Source: Armatimonadota bacterium (GTDB lineage Bacteria; Armatimonadota; UBA5829; DTLH01). From it: a stretch of 64,000 bases of DNA. The stretch is taken from assembly GCA_029551395.1 (NCBI GenBank), contig JAKPFN010000123.1, positions 62,001 through 126,000 on the forward strand, given 5' to 3'. Position 1 is the stretch's first letter; every line of letters starts with the position of its first letter. Made by a program: the position numbers and the translations under genes. Below, one piece after another: positions 24,325-32,451 of this stretch. Below the pieces are notes generated by a model. It saw nothing but the letters and a program-made list of their open reading frames with translations. It made no database searches and was not told the origin of the DNA.

Positions 24325-26433
24325 ATGAACGGTAGTAGAGAATCAGTGAGCAGCTACTTCGGCTGCCAGGTGTTTAGCGAAGCAGTTATGCGCGAGCGCC
24401 TGCCGAAGAATATCTTCAGAGCACTAAAAGATACGATTGACGATGGAAAACCGCTTGATCCATCTATCGCCAATGTAGTCGCTAATGCAATGAAAGATTG
24501 GGCTATAGAGAAGGGTGCGACTCATTTTTGCCACTGGTTCCAGCCTATGACCGAGATGACTGCTGAGAAGCACGAATCTTTCATTTCGCCTACATCGGAA
24601 GGTCGCACCATAATGGAGTTCAGCGGCAAGGAATTGATTCAAGGCGAACCGGATGCGTCTTCGTTCCCTTCAGGCGGGCTAAGGTCTACATTTGAAGCCC
24701 GTGGTTATACAGCCTGGGACTGCACATCACCAGTTTTTGTTAAGGAAAACGGGCCAACCATCACGCTTTATATCCCGAGTGCATTCTGTTCTTATAACGG
24801 CCAGGCGCTGGATAAAAAAACTCCGCTTTTACGGTCCATGGACCTTCTGAACAAGCATGCGATGCGGGTATTGAGAGCACTCGGCAATGTGACTTCCAAG
24901 AGGGTGATTCCAACATTAGGTGCCGAGCAGGAATATTTCCTTGTAGACCGCTCATTCGTAGATAAACGGCTCGACCTGGTGCTTACGGGAAGGACTCTAT
25001 TCGGCGCTCCGCCTCCAAAAGGTCAGGAACTGGAAGACCATTATTATAGCGCGATTCATGAGCGGGTTGCTGCTTTTATGAATGAACTCAACATGGAACT
25101 GTGGAAGTTAGGAGTATCAGCAAGAACTCAGCATAATGAAGTTGCGCCTGCGCAGTATGAACTTGCGCCGGTCTTCGCTACCGTAAATGTTGCTACCGAC
25201 CACAACCAGTTGACTATGGAAACGATGCAAAAGGTAGCTCTCAGGCATAATTTTGTATGCCTGCTGCATGAGAAGCCGTTTGCAGGAGTCAACGGTTCCG
25301 GCAAACACAACAACTGGAGTTTGTCAACCGATGACGGCATTAACCTGCTTGATCCAGGAACCACTCCTCACGAGAACGAGGTCTTCCTTATCTTTCTGTG
25401 TGCGGTAATCCGTGCCGTCGATAAATACAGTAAATTGCTGCGCTCCAGTGTAGCCGTAGCAGGCAATGATCATCGTCTTGGCGCAAATGAAGCTCCGCCA
25501 GCCATCATTTCTGTCTTTCTTGGCGATCAACTTACTGATATTCTTGAGCAGCTTGCAGCAGGCGGAGCTAAGACATCGAAAACTAACGGGAAGTTGAAAC
25601 TTGGGGTCAGCACTCTTCCACCACTTCCAATGGACTGTACTGACCGAAACAGAACATCACCGTTTGCGTTTACTGGCAATAAATTCGAGTTCAGAATGGT
25701 TGGTTCGTCACAATCTCCTGCCGGGCCGACTTTCATCCTCAACACGATTGTCGCTGATGTCCTTTCTGAGATTGCAGATGAACTTGAAAGCAATGGCGAT
25801 GTCAACAAAAAAGCTCAAGAGATACTGCAGAAGATCGCCAAAGAGCACATGCGGATTGTATTCAATGGAGACAACTACTCCGAAGAATGGGTACGCGAAG
25901 CTGAGAAGCGCGGACTGCCAAATATCCGCAATACCGTAGACAGCCTCAATACCATGCTTGATCCTGATGCTACTGCCGTTTTTGAGAGGCATAAAGTCTT
26001 CTGTAAGGAAGAGTGGCATGCCCGCTACGAAATACTTATGGAGAGATACTGTAAGGCCATCAACATTGAAGCACTTACGACATTGAATATGGCAAAGCGG
26101 CTCATTCTACCGGCGGCTATCAAGTATTCGGGTATTGTAGCAAATGCAGCGAACGCTGTTCAGTCGGCTGGTTCATATTCAGACACGCTTAAGAAGTCAC
26201 TCGATCAAGTCTGCCAGTTGATAGATTCACTACAGCAGAACATTGCTTCACTGGAGAATGCTACACAAAAGGCAAGCAGTGTTGAAGGTGTTGCAAAGCA
26301 AGGTGAGATATATCGTGACCTGGTTATATCGGCAATGAATGCTGTTAGAAAAGATGCAGATAAGCTGGAGATGCTCGTAGACGCCGAGATATGGCCATTG
26401 CCTACATATGCAGAGATGATTTTCCTGAGATAA
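24325..26433 (+). CDS. glnN: Glutamine synthetase type III
   Basis: Forms glutamine from glutamate, ammonia and ATP. At 702 residues this is the large GSIII class. Recognisable segments include the N-terminal FGCQVFSEAVMRERLPK, the GAEQEYFLVDR catalytic strand (metal-binding Glu), ARTQHNEVAPAQYELAP, FAGVNGSGKHNNWSL (His and Asn of the active site) and the late RMVGSSQSPAGP. ATG 24325 has AAGGAG 8 bases upstream; an upstream in-frame ATG at 24283 does not. Monocistronic and ended by a strong terminator. The leader (24157-24324) contains GTTAC/GTAAC inverted repeats that could bind a nitrogen regulator, but no known box is clear. Confidence 0.96.
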   Translation: MNGSRESVSSYFGCQVFSEAVMRERLPKNIFRALKDTIDDGKPLDPSIANVVANAMKDWAIEKGATHFCHWFQPMTEMTAEKHESFISPTSEGRTIMEFSGKELIQGEPDASSFPSGGLRSTFEARGYTAWDCTSPVFVKENGPTITLYIPSAFCSYNGQALDKKTPLLRSMDLLNKHAMRVLRALGNVTSKRVIPTLGAEQEYFLVDRSFVDKRLDLVLTGRTLFGAPPPKGQELEDHYYSAIHERVAAFMNELNMELWKLGVSARTQHNEVAPAQYELAPVFATVNVATDHNQLTMETMQKVALRHNFVCLLHEKPFAGVNGSGKHNNWSLSTDDGINLLDPGTTPHENEVFLIFLCAVIRAVDKYSKLLRSSVAVAGNDHRLGANEAPPAIISVFLGDQLTDILEQLAAGGAKTSKTNGKLKLGVSTLPPLPMDCTDRNRTSPFAFTGNKFEFRMVGSSQSPAGPTFILNTIVADVLSEIADELESNGDVNKKAQEILQKIAKEHMRIVFNGDNYSEEWVREAEKRGLPNIRNTVDSLNTMLDPDATAVFERHKVFCKEEWHARYEILMERYCKAINIEALTTLNMAKRLILPAAIKYSGIVANAANAVQSAGSYSDTLKKSLDQVCQLIDSLQQNIASLENATQKASSVEGVAKQGEIYRDLVISAMNAVRKDADKLEMLVDAEIWPLPTYAEMIFLR

Positions 26434-26452
26434 CGGACGCTAATAGCCTGGT

Positions 26453-26487
26453 AAAGAGCGGAGTGAATATCATCTCCGCTCTTTTTT
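26453..26487 (+). terminator. Intrinsic terminator after glnN
   Basis: AAAGAGCGGAG-tgaatatcat-CTCCGCTCTTT (11-bp stem) running into TTTTTTA. Starts 20 bases after the glnN stop. Strong. Confidence 0.92.
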
Positions 26488-26660
26488 ACACCTGCAGGCG
26501 TAATAAAACTTAAATTTCTAATACCAATGTCTACAAAATGAAAAAATACTTCAGATATCATCTGACTGATGTGTTTAGCAATAATCAGGCTGGGGTAAAT
26601 GTTAGACGAACGGCAAGCTCTACAGCGTCATATCGGTATATGGACAAAGGAGGTGTCCGA

Positions 26661-26852
26661 ATGTCTACCAAGCAGAGAGGGTTCGCGTCGATGGACCCTG
26701 AGAAGCAGCGTGAGATCGCACGCAAAGGTGGTCGAGCTGCTCATGAAAAAGGCACTGCCCATGAGTGGGACAGTGAAGAGGCCAGAATTGCTGGCCGCAA
26801 AGGTGGCGAGGCTAGCCATGGCGGAGGCCGAAGAAGAAAGGCCGAGCGCTAA
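26661..26852 (+). CDS. KGG-repeat stress protein
   Basis: A 63-residue, very basic and Gly-rich protein with two KGG motifs (IARKGGRAAHEKGTA and IAGRKGGEASHGGG), matching the YciG/general stress (KGG) family. ATG 26661 is preferred because GGAGG lies 7 bases upstream inside the longer open frame. Members are induced by stress or starvation and are thought intrinsically disordered. Independent unit between two hairpins. Function in this organism unknown. Confidence 0.9.
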   Translation: MSTKQRGFASMDPEKQREIARKGGRAAHEKGTAHEWDSEEARIAGRKGGEASHGGGRRRKAER

Positions 26853-26893
26853 CTCAGCCAGCCAGCACTAATACCGCGCACATAAAAGCGTAA

Positions 26894-26923
26894 CGGCAGG
26901 AGTCTTTACAAAAACTCCTGCCG
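26894..26923. terminator. Terminator between the KGG gene and a convergent secreted-protein gene
   Basis: CGGCAGGAGT-ctttacaaaa-ACTCCTGCCG, a 10-bp stem between convergent stops at 26852 and 26954, followed on the plus strand by GATTTATTCT. Likely bidirectional. Confidence 0.7.
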
Positions 26924-26953
26924 GATTTATTCTACATCCTTCTCTCTGTTGTG

Positions 26954-27649
26954 TTACAGATCTATATCCGCAACACCAATCACCGAAGTACCTGGAACCC
27001 TTCTCAGATTCCCAACAATATTCTCTGTATCGATAGGCACAAGGGCTCTCAACCTTACTCTGCTGCCCAATTGGCCTTCAAGCTGGGCTACTGCGTTTAC
27101 CCTGGCTACCTGCTGAGATGATCCTGCAACAATGGCCGCACCAATACGCAAGCCACTGCCTACGCTGATAATAGGAACTACTTTCTGGGCTGTTCTAGGA
27201 TACAAAGCCTGTCCATCCGACCCAGCGCCTAATGGAGGAGTCGGTGAACCTGTTTGTTGTGATATGGCAGTTCGTAGTTGATTTCTCCACTGAATAGCAA
27301 GCCCGTAAGTGCTGGTGCGGTTAGCATCAGCATGCATCGGATCAGCAGTAGCAATCAACTGCCCTCTCGCAAGCACTGCCCAGTAAGGCCCGACTCGTCC
27401 AACAGTTATGTCTGCCGGTTGAAGGTTGTCTATCTGAGAAAGCCGGTTTGCCATAACCTCTGCACGCTCACCTGGTCCCAGTCCACCCGCTGAATAGCGA
27501 ATACGAATCGGAACCTGATCGCCCAATACAACTTCACCCACACTTATACCATCCACAGTGCGGACGCGAGATGTAAAATCAAGCGCATAGACTCCTGCAG
27601 CCAACGTTACGAATACAATCACAACTGCCAATGGCATATAACGTTTCAT
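26954..27649 (-). CDS. Secreted protein of unknown function (paralogous C-terminal domain)
   Basis: Unrecognised. The 231-residue protein has an N-terminal signal peptide/transmembrane helix (about 4-22, PLAVVIVFVTLAAGVYA). The first half (to about 125) has a GxxGERAEVMANRLSQI segment and a strand-rich core (GPYWAVLARGQLIATAD), of a type seen in small periplasmic proteins. The C-terminal about 75 residues (KVVPIISVGSGLRIGAA to the end) closely match the C-terminal part of the next gene upstream (at 27662-28093), including VAG...V..V.AVAQ. Twelve bases separate the two genes, so they form an operon. The function cannot be deduced. Confidence 0.75.
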   Translation of the reverse strand: MKRYMPLAVVIVFVTLAAGVYALDFTSRVRTVDGISVGEVVLGDQVPIRIRYSAGGLGPGERAEVMANRLSQIDNLQPADITVGRVGPYWAVLARGQLIATADPMHADANRTSTYGLAIQWRNQLRTAISQQTGSPTPPLGAGSDGQALYPRTAQKVVPIISVGSGLRIGAAIVAGSSQQVARVNAVAQLEGQLGSRVRLRALVPIDTENIVGNLRRVPGTSVIGVADIDL

Positions 27650-27661
27650 GCTAACGCCTCC

Positions 27662-28093
27662 TTATAGCCTGAAATCGACCAGAGCAGATAGTCCAACACC
27701 GTCAACTCGGTTGATTCCCCTCAAGACGTTGATATCACTGACTGGAATCAGGTAGCTGGCCCTAAGGTCACCTATACTGGTTTGACCTTGCGCCACAGCC
27801 CGAACCTGGTTAACCAGACTTGGCGGACCAGCAACCTGGGCTGCACCTATATAAGCACCTGAACCAACAGATAAAATCGGCACGACTTTGGTCGTACCTT
27901 CAAACTGTAGCCCCTGCTGGGCAAGTAATGTATTCAGCCCGCTGTTGATCTGATCACCAAACACCCTGACAGCGTATCCTATGCCGAAAGCTAACAATGC
28001 ATCTTCCAGACTGATTGCAGACGCTGGCGTATAAGATGCCAGTAACAGAACCACAACTAAGGCAACTGCTAACAGAGCCGACTTCGGCTGCAT
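27662..28093 (-). CDS. Secreted protein of unknown function, partner of the downstream paralogue
   Basis: Unrecognised. A 143-residue protein with a signal peptide (about 4-26, LLAVALVVVLLLASYTPASA). The mature part starts with SLEDALLAFGIGYAVRVFGDQINSGLN and continues with TKVVPILSVGSGAYIGAAQVAG, shared with the neighbour. The ATG 28093 has a GGAGG 6-10 bases upstream (complement of 28101-28106). It is first in a two-gene operon. The duplicated domain suggests gene duplication with addition of a distinct N-terminal part in the longer partner. Confidence 0.75.
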   Translation of the reverse strand: MQPKSALLAVALVVVLLLASYTPASAISLEDALLAFGIGYAVRVFGDQINSGLNTLLAQQGLQFEGTTKVVPILSVGSGAYIGAAQVAGPPSLVNQVRAVAQGQTSIGDLRASYLIPVSDINVLRGINRVDGVGLSALVDFRL

Positions 28094-28610
28094 ATAACCA
28101 CCTCCTGATGGTTTTTATTCTGTTTTGAATTACCCTGCTGGTAGACGGGGAAAACAAAAGATTGGGAAAGCAGATAGATGGCAGGACAGAACAGGAATGG
28201 TGAGGTAAAAAGTTAGCACAGTAAGGAAAAACAACATAAACTGATGGTCAGCTATGGAGTATCGTTAATCTCGGAGGTTTTAACACGCAAGCGCACTATA
28301 ACTGATAGTTTGGGAATCAAGCCAAGGCTTTAGCTGTCAGTGGGTCACTTGTCATTAAGAATAGCCATTTGGATTAAGTATCACGTCATTTTGAACTTGC
28401 TTTAGGGGATGCCGAATCAAGTTCGGCATGACGCGTCTTGTTCGGCATGATGTGTCTTGTTCTACATGACGCACAGCCGTCACCCTGAGCTTGTCTCAGG
28501 GTCTCGTAGACGCTGAACCAAGTTCGGCATGACGTGTATTGTTCAGTATGACGGATTAAGCCCGTAGTATGACAAATGACCCACTAGTTTCTATTTATTC
28601 CTATATTGAC
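28094..28610. repeat. Gene-free region with 19-base tandem repeats and palindromes
   Basis: No gene found. Units related to TTCGGCATGACGYGTMTTG begin at 28422, 28441, 28460, 28523 and 28542, i.e. in 19-base steps with an interruption. A hairpin ATGCCGAA-tcaag-TTCGGCAT (28409-28429) lies at the first unit and ACCCTGAG-cttgt-CTCAGGGT (28482-28502) in the interruption. An inverted relative, CGTCATTTTGAACTTG, lies at 28384-28399. A further member of this family is near 63348-63376. Confidence 0.8.
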
Positions 28611-29654
28611 TTAGGACACAAGCTGAAATTGTTCCATAGCCTGGCATAATGCCTCGATATTTGCCAGAGGAACATTTGGCTGGCACTCGCCAAAAATCAT
28701 TAGACCACCTGAAGGAGAACCAAACTTCTCTACAACTTCTCGAACGTGGTCTCTCACTTCCTGAGGTGACCCAAACGGAAGTATGTTTTGACGATCCAGG
28801 TCCAGGTTCACGCAAACCCGTCCCTTGCACATTTTGACAAGGTTATCCAATCCATTCGCACCTACTTGCGGATTAAGGATAGTTACACCAGCATCGATTA
28901 AATCATCTATGATTTCCAGAATGTTTCCATCGCAATGGAAGTAACAGTGTGCACCAGAATCTCGCACAATCTTGAACAGTTTCTGGTATCCCGGCAATAG
29001 ATACTTGCGCCACATCGCAGGACTTACCATCAATGCCGACTGAGTGCCAAGATCATCACCCATCCAGATAACGTCAGGCTTAAGGCTTGCCCATTTCTCC
29101 AGCAGAGTAGTATTATGCTGGATCACCATATCGATGAGCCGAGACAGATGCGGATCATCCATTGCAAAGTCGATCATCAGGTTCTCGTAACCTCGGAGAA
29201 AATGCAGCCGTTCAAAAAACCTTTCTCCTCCAGCCCAGAATATTCTGCCATGCTGCTTTGCTGAATGAATTCTCTGTGCTGTTGATTCCCAATCGGGGCG
29301 ATCAGCCCTTTCGGCCTTGACTAGCGGATCTGGAGGCGTGAATGTATCTAATTTATCCCAATCAGCCAATGGATGACCAACAGGAATACCTTCAATTCCT
29401 CCATGAGCGTTTTCCCACAAGACTCCCCAATTATCAGTAAACTTTTCTCCTTTACCATATGTAGGCGGCATGGCATCAAAATCGATGGAGCCTTTACGTA
29501 TATCGCCGAAAATCAATGGATGGCGTATGGCCACTGCTTCAAGGTCTTCACGATACTTCTGCCACGTACCAGGGGATAGCCCGACAGTGCATGTAATCCA
29601 TCTTGGACCACGAAACTCCACTGTCCTCAAAAAGTTCTCACGATCTGTCATCAT
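28611..29654 (-). CDS. Uroporphyrinogen decarboxylase-fold protein
   Basis: A 347-residue member of the UroD-like superfamily, not HemE itself. Visible: the N-terminal DRENFLRTVEFRGPR, DLGTQSALMVSPAMWRKYLLPGYQKLF, and CYFHCDGNILEIIDDLIDAGVTILNPQ, the typical His/Asp-containing barrel strand. It lacks the HemE N-terminal Arg-rich substrate loop (RQAGR). Such proteins include methyltransferase-type corrinoid enzymes and are numerous in environmental bacteria. Methyl or decarboxylase activity cannot be distinguished. It stands alone, and the terminus lies close to the repeat region. Start at ATG 29654; the next codon is also ATG. Confidence 0.85.
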   Translation of the reverse strand: MMTDRENFLRTVEFRGPRWITCTVGLSPGTWQKYREDLEAVAIRHPLIFGDIRKGSIDFDAMPPTYGKGEKFTDNWGVLWENAHGGIEGIPVGHPLADWDKLDTFTPPDPLVKAERADRPDWESTAQRIHSAKQHGRIFWAGGERFFERLHFLRGYENLMIDFAMDDPHLSRLIDMVIQHNTTLLEKWASLKPDVIWMGDDLGTQSALMVSPAMWRKYLLPGYQKLFKIVRDSGAHCYFHCDGNILEIIDDLIDAGVTILNPQVGANGLDNLVKMCKGRVCVNLDLDRQNILPFGSPQEVRDHVREVVEKFGSPSGGLMIFGECQPNVPLANIEALCQAMEQFQLVS

Positions 29655-29821
29655 AAACCACTAACCTCTAGCCCAAGCGCTAATTTAGAGCCAGTAAAAG
29701 AGCCTGGGGTATTCATAGTCGACCCTTGGAGTCGCTCCGGTACATATGTTAAGCAACGATGATTAGTCTTCCTGCATAACAACTGCTATATTGCAAAAAA
29801 TATTAACAAGAAATCTCAAAC

Positions 29822-29862
29822 AAAAAGGAGAACAACCGCTAAAAACGCAGATGTTCTCCTTT
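29822..29862 (-). terminator. Intrinsic terminator after ybaB
   Basis: On the minus strand AAAGGAGAACA pairs with TGTTCTCCTTT (stem halves at 29852-29862 and 29824-29834, 11 bp) followed by TTG. It begins 27 bases beyond the ybaB stop. The loop is 17 bases. Confidence 0.8.
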
Positions 29863-29888
29863 AAATGATAATGTATAATCCAGTTGGG

Positions 29889-30233
29889 CTAGAAACCGGG
29901 CATTCCCATGCCAGGAGGAAGTCCCAATCCGCCAGTCAGTTCCTGCATTTTCTCTTTGCGGTGTTCGTTCGACTGATCAATAACCTCTCTAACTGCACTG
30001 ATAATAAGATCCTGCAGCATTTCTACATCTTCAGGGTCAACCACTTCCGGGCTGATCTTGATATCGACAAGCTCACCACAGCCATTGGCAACTGCAGTCA
30101 CCATACCGCCGCCTGAGCTAGCCTCGATTCTTTCCTCTGCAAGCTCATCTTCCAGTTTAGCCATATCTTCCTGAAGCTTCTGAGCCTGCTTCATGATTGC
30201 ATTGATGTTTAAACCACCTGGGAACTTAGGCAT
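29889..30233 (-). CDS. ybaB: Nucleoid-associated protein YbaB/EbfC
   Basis: A 114-residue DNA-binding dimer of the YbaB/EbfC family. It has the N-terminal helix MKQAQKLQEDMAKLEDELAEE, the strand ASSGGGMVTAVANGCGELVDIKISPEVVDPED and the C-terminal helix AVREVIDQSNEHRKEKMQELTGG. Its start follows the dnaX stop with no gap (30233/30234). The dnaX-ybaB pair is conserved in many bacteria, usually followed by recR, which is absent here. A terminator follows. Confidence 0.95.
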   Translation of the reverse strand: MPKFPGGLNINAIMKQAQKLQEDMAKLEDELAEERIEASSGGGMVTAVANGCGELVDIKISPEVVDPEDVEMLQDLIISAVREVIDQSNEHRKEKMQELTGGLGLPPGMGMPGF

Positions 30234-31922
30234 TTAAGTCTCCTTCCACGGATCGTAGTTCTCGTCGTCTATATCCTCTAATATTCTTCCGCCAAACATC
30301 TGAAGCACATCCTGCACCATATCACCGGTTGGTTCAGGCATTGGCGGTTCCTGTATTTCTTCAGCCATAGGAAGCTGCGGTTCCACTCCTTGAGACACTA
30401 CCACCTTGACCCGCATCTTTTTACCCATAATGGCTTCAAGCGCCTGACTGACTGTCTCCAAGTTAGCAGATTGCTGAATATTCGCAATATGGAAACCAAA
30501 CCGCTTATCGATGCTCAGGTATACAGTAGTATCATCTACCGAACTGACTTCAGCTTCACGCAGCATACCAGACAACGGTGCTTTTCGTTGAACCTCTTTA
30601 ATGTGTTTGAGTACCCGAGGCCACATCTGCCTTGTTCGGATCAGCGAAACATCGCTTGTCGGAGCAGAAGAGGCCTGATCTGTAATTGCAGGCTCTATTG
30701 GCGCATCAGTCGGTCTAGCTGACGGCTTAACCGGAGTTTCCTGCAATCTTGGCTCTGTCCTAGGTTTAGGCGGAGCAGAATAAGTAGCAGGTGCAGTCTT
30801 CGGCTGAACCGGGCGTACAGGCTGTGCAGCAGGTGCTATAGTTCCAGAATCAACTGGTGCAGAATTGAAAATAGCTTTCATAAACGCGAGTTCCAACACA
30901 AGCCGATGCTGGTCATTCCAACGAAGATCCTTCTCTGCTGATGAGAATATTTCTACCAGCTCAACCAGTCGTTCTTTGGTGAAAAGTCTCGCACGTTCCG
31001 AAATTTTAACGCTAACATCTTGACCAGCGCCGACTGAAGCGACAACAAGATCACGGAAATGGCCGGCAATCGCTTTTATCAACTCGCGAACATCCTTGCC
31101 TTCGTGCACTAGCTTTCCGGCAAGGTCGAATGCTGCCGATGCATCACCCTGGGCCACTACATCCGACACCGCAAACAGTATGTCCTCATCAACCGTCCCA
31201 AGCACGGTATTTACGTGATCCACAGTGACGTGCTGGTCTGTAAACGACAATACTTGCTCAAGCAGGCTGAGTGAATCCCGCCATGAACCTCGCGCATTCC
31301 TGGCCAGTACATCTACAGCAGAGTCATCAGCAGTCCTGTTCTCGCGTTCAAGAACATACCTGATTCTTCCGGCAATATCGCTTACGCTTCCCCGCCTGAA
31401 ATCGAACTGCTGGCACCTTGAGCGAATGGTCAAAGGAATCTCATGCGCCTCTGTAGTTGCCAGAACGAAGATAGCATGAGCAGGAGGTTCCTCGAGCGTC
31501 TTGAGGAATGCATCTTTTGCAGCATCCGAAAGCTGGTGGGCTTCGTCAATCACAAACACCTTGTAGCGAAGATGCATCGGAGGGTATTTAACGTTATCCC
31601 GGATCTCCTTGATGTCATCGATACCTCTGTTGGAAGCTGCATCCAGTTCAATAACATCAACCGCAGATCCATCTGATATACTCAAACACGCTGCACATTG
31701 GTTGCAAGGGGTTGGAGTTGGTCCCTGTTCACAGTTTACTGCTTTTGCCAGTAGCCTTGCGACTGTTGTTTTGCCCGTGCCTCTCGACCCGCAAAACAGG
31801 TAGGCATGGCCTATCCTGCCTGCACTGATTGCGTTTTGCAGAGTCCGGGTTACGTGATCCTGCCCAACGACATCTTCAAAGCTCTGAGACCGATATTTGC
31901 GGTAAAGAGAAACGTAGGACAT
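30234..31922 (-). CDS. dnaX: DNA polymerase III subunits gamma/tau
   Basis: ATPase of the clamp loader that loads the sliding clamp and links the polymerase to the helicase. The 562-residue product shows the N-terminal YRPQSF-like signature (SLYRKYRSQSFEDVVGQDHV), Walker A GSRGTGKTTVARLL, zinc cysteines (NCEQGPTPTPCNQCAAC), Walker B VFVIDEAHQLS and the SRC box TIRSRCQQFDF. A Pro/Ala-rich linker (about 360-430) precedes a C-terminal domain, so this is tau-like. No A-rich frameshift site for producing gamma was seen, but I did not search exhaustively. The SRP RNA gene lies just upstream in the same direction, as in Bacillus. Confidence 0.96.
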   Translation of the reverse strand: MSYVSLYRKYRSQSFEDVVGQDHVTRTLQNAISAGRIGHAYLFCGSRGTGKTTVARLLAKAVNCEQGPTPTPCNQCAACLSISDGSAVDVIELDAASNRGIDDIKEIRDNVKYPPMHLRYKVFVIDEAHQLSDAAKDAFLKTLEEPPAHAIFVLATTEAHEIPLTIRSRCQQFDFRRGSVSDIAGRIRYVLERENRTADDSAVDVLARNARGSWRDSLSLLEQVLSFTDQHVTVDHVNTVLGTVDEDILFAVSDVVAQGDASAAFDLAGKLVHEGKDVRELIKAIAGHFRDLVVASVGAGQDVSVKISERARLFTKERLVELVEIFSSAEKDLRWNDQHRLVLELAFMKAIFNSAPVDSGTIAPAAQPVRPVQPKTAPATYSAPPKPRTEPRLQETPVKPSARPTDAPIEPAITDQASSAPTSDVSLIRTRQMWPRVLKHIKEVQRKAPLSGMLREAEVSSVDDTTVYLSIDKRFGFHIANIQQSANLETVSQALEAIMGKKMRVKVVVSQGVEPQLPMAEEIQEPPMPEPTGDMVQDVLQMFGGRILEDIDDENYDPWKET

Positions 31923-31993
31923 AGTCGTTAGTGTAAAGTGAAAAGAGTAAAGTGTAAAGTGGTTGAACTATCCTACTTACACTACTTACCGTA

Positions 31994-32294
31994 TTAGCCC
32001 TCATTAGGTGATCGTGCACCTGCTGTCGATACGCTTGTCCGAGTGTTACCTTACTCAGGTAACTCCGATCAGGACACCTGGCGGCACATGGGCGAACCTG
32101 TTTACCGCTGCTTCCTCCCGGACCTGACGGGATTCGCAGGCCGGCCATTGCGCCGGGCCCGACCATCATCATCCCTTAAGCAAGTGCGCCTCACGCAAAC
32201 GCACCTCGAGCAGGGATTCGACCCCGCTATAGCGGATTGCGGGTGCAGGGCACCGCTGGCTCCCCGTCTAGCACGACCACCTAATAAGGGCTAA
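31994..32294 (-). ncRNA. ffs: Signal recognition particle RNA (long, Bacillus-like type)
   Basis: Read on the minus strand, the RNA contains the S-domain core GTCAGGTCCGGGAGGAAGC followed by AGCGGTAAACAGG, the universal SRP helix 8 signature. The two ends pair over about 24 bases: 5' TTAGCCCTTATTAGG and GGTCGTGC against 3' GCACGATC and ACCTAATGAGGGCTAA, giving an RNA of about 300 nt with room for the Alu domain. It lies 71 bases upstream of dnaX. The ends are set by the terminal helix and may be off by several bases. A TATAAT lies at 32329-32334 (minus strand), which would start a precursor near 32322. Confidence 0.93.
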
Positions 32295-32328
32295 TAAAAG
32301 ACGAAAATCCGTCCGTCTTAACCTTACT

Positions 32329-32334
32329 ATTATA
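32329..32334 (-). promoter_or_regulatory. -10 element of the SRP RNA promoter
   Basis: A perfect TATAAT on the minus strand, 35 bases upstream of the SRP RNA terminal helix. The -35 position holds only a weak match (TGGGAA), so this is a partial promoter call. Confidence 0.5.
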
Positions 32335-32399
32335 CTATATCGGCATGGTTTTTCCCAGTAAATGATAAACTTTCAATTGCTTTATTACTGCATAACGGG

Positions 32400-32434
32400 C
32401 AAAAAAATAGCGGCCGAGGTTTATTCCGGCCGCT
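32400..32434 (-). terminator. Intrinsic terminator after the TPR membrane-protein gene
   Basis: On the minus strand AGCGGCCG-gaataaacct-CGGCCGCT is followed by ATTTTTTT, a GC-rich 8-bp stem plus T-run. Located about 18 bases after the stop of the gene at 32452. Strong. Confidence 0.93.
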
Positions 32435-32451
32435 GTATTCAACTTATTTGA

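Noticed and set aside
28409-28560. CRISPR array
   Set aside because: The repeats are only 19 bases long, adjoin each other without spacers, and no cas gene is near.
28611-29654. HemE (true uroporphyrinogen decarboxylase)
   Set aside because: The substrate-binding Arg-rich N-terminal motif of HemE is missing; kept as a fold-family protein.
30234-31922. Programmed frameshift in dnaX
   Set aside because: No A6-7G slippery run followed by a hairpin was noticed in the linker, though not tested by calculation.
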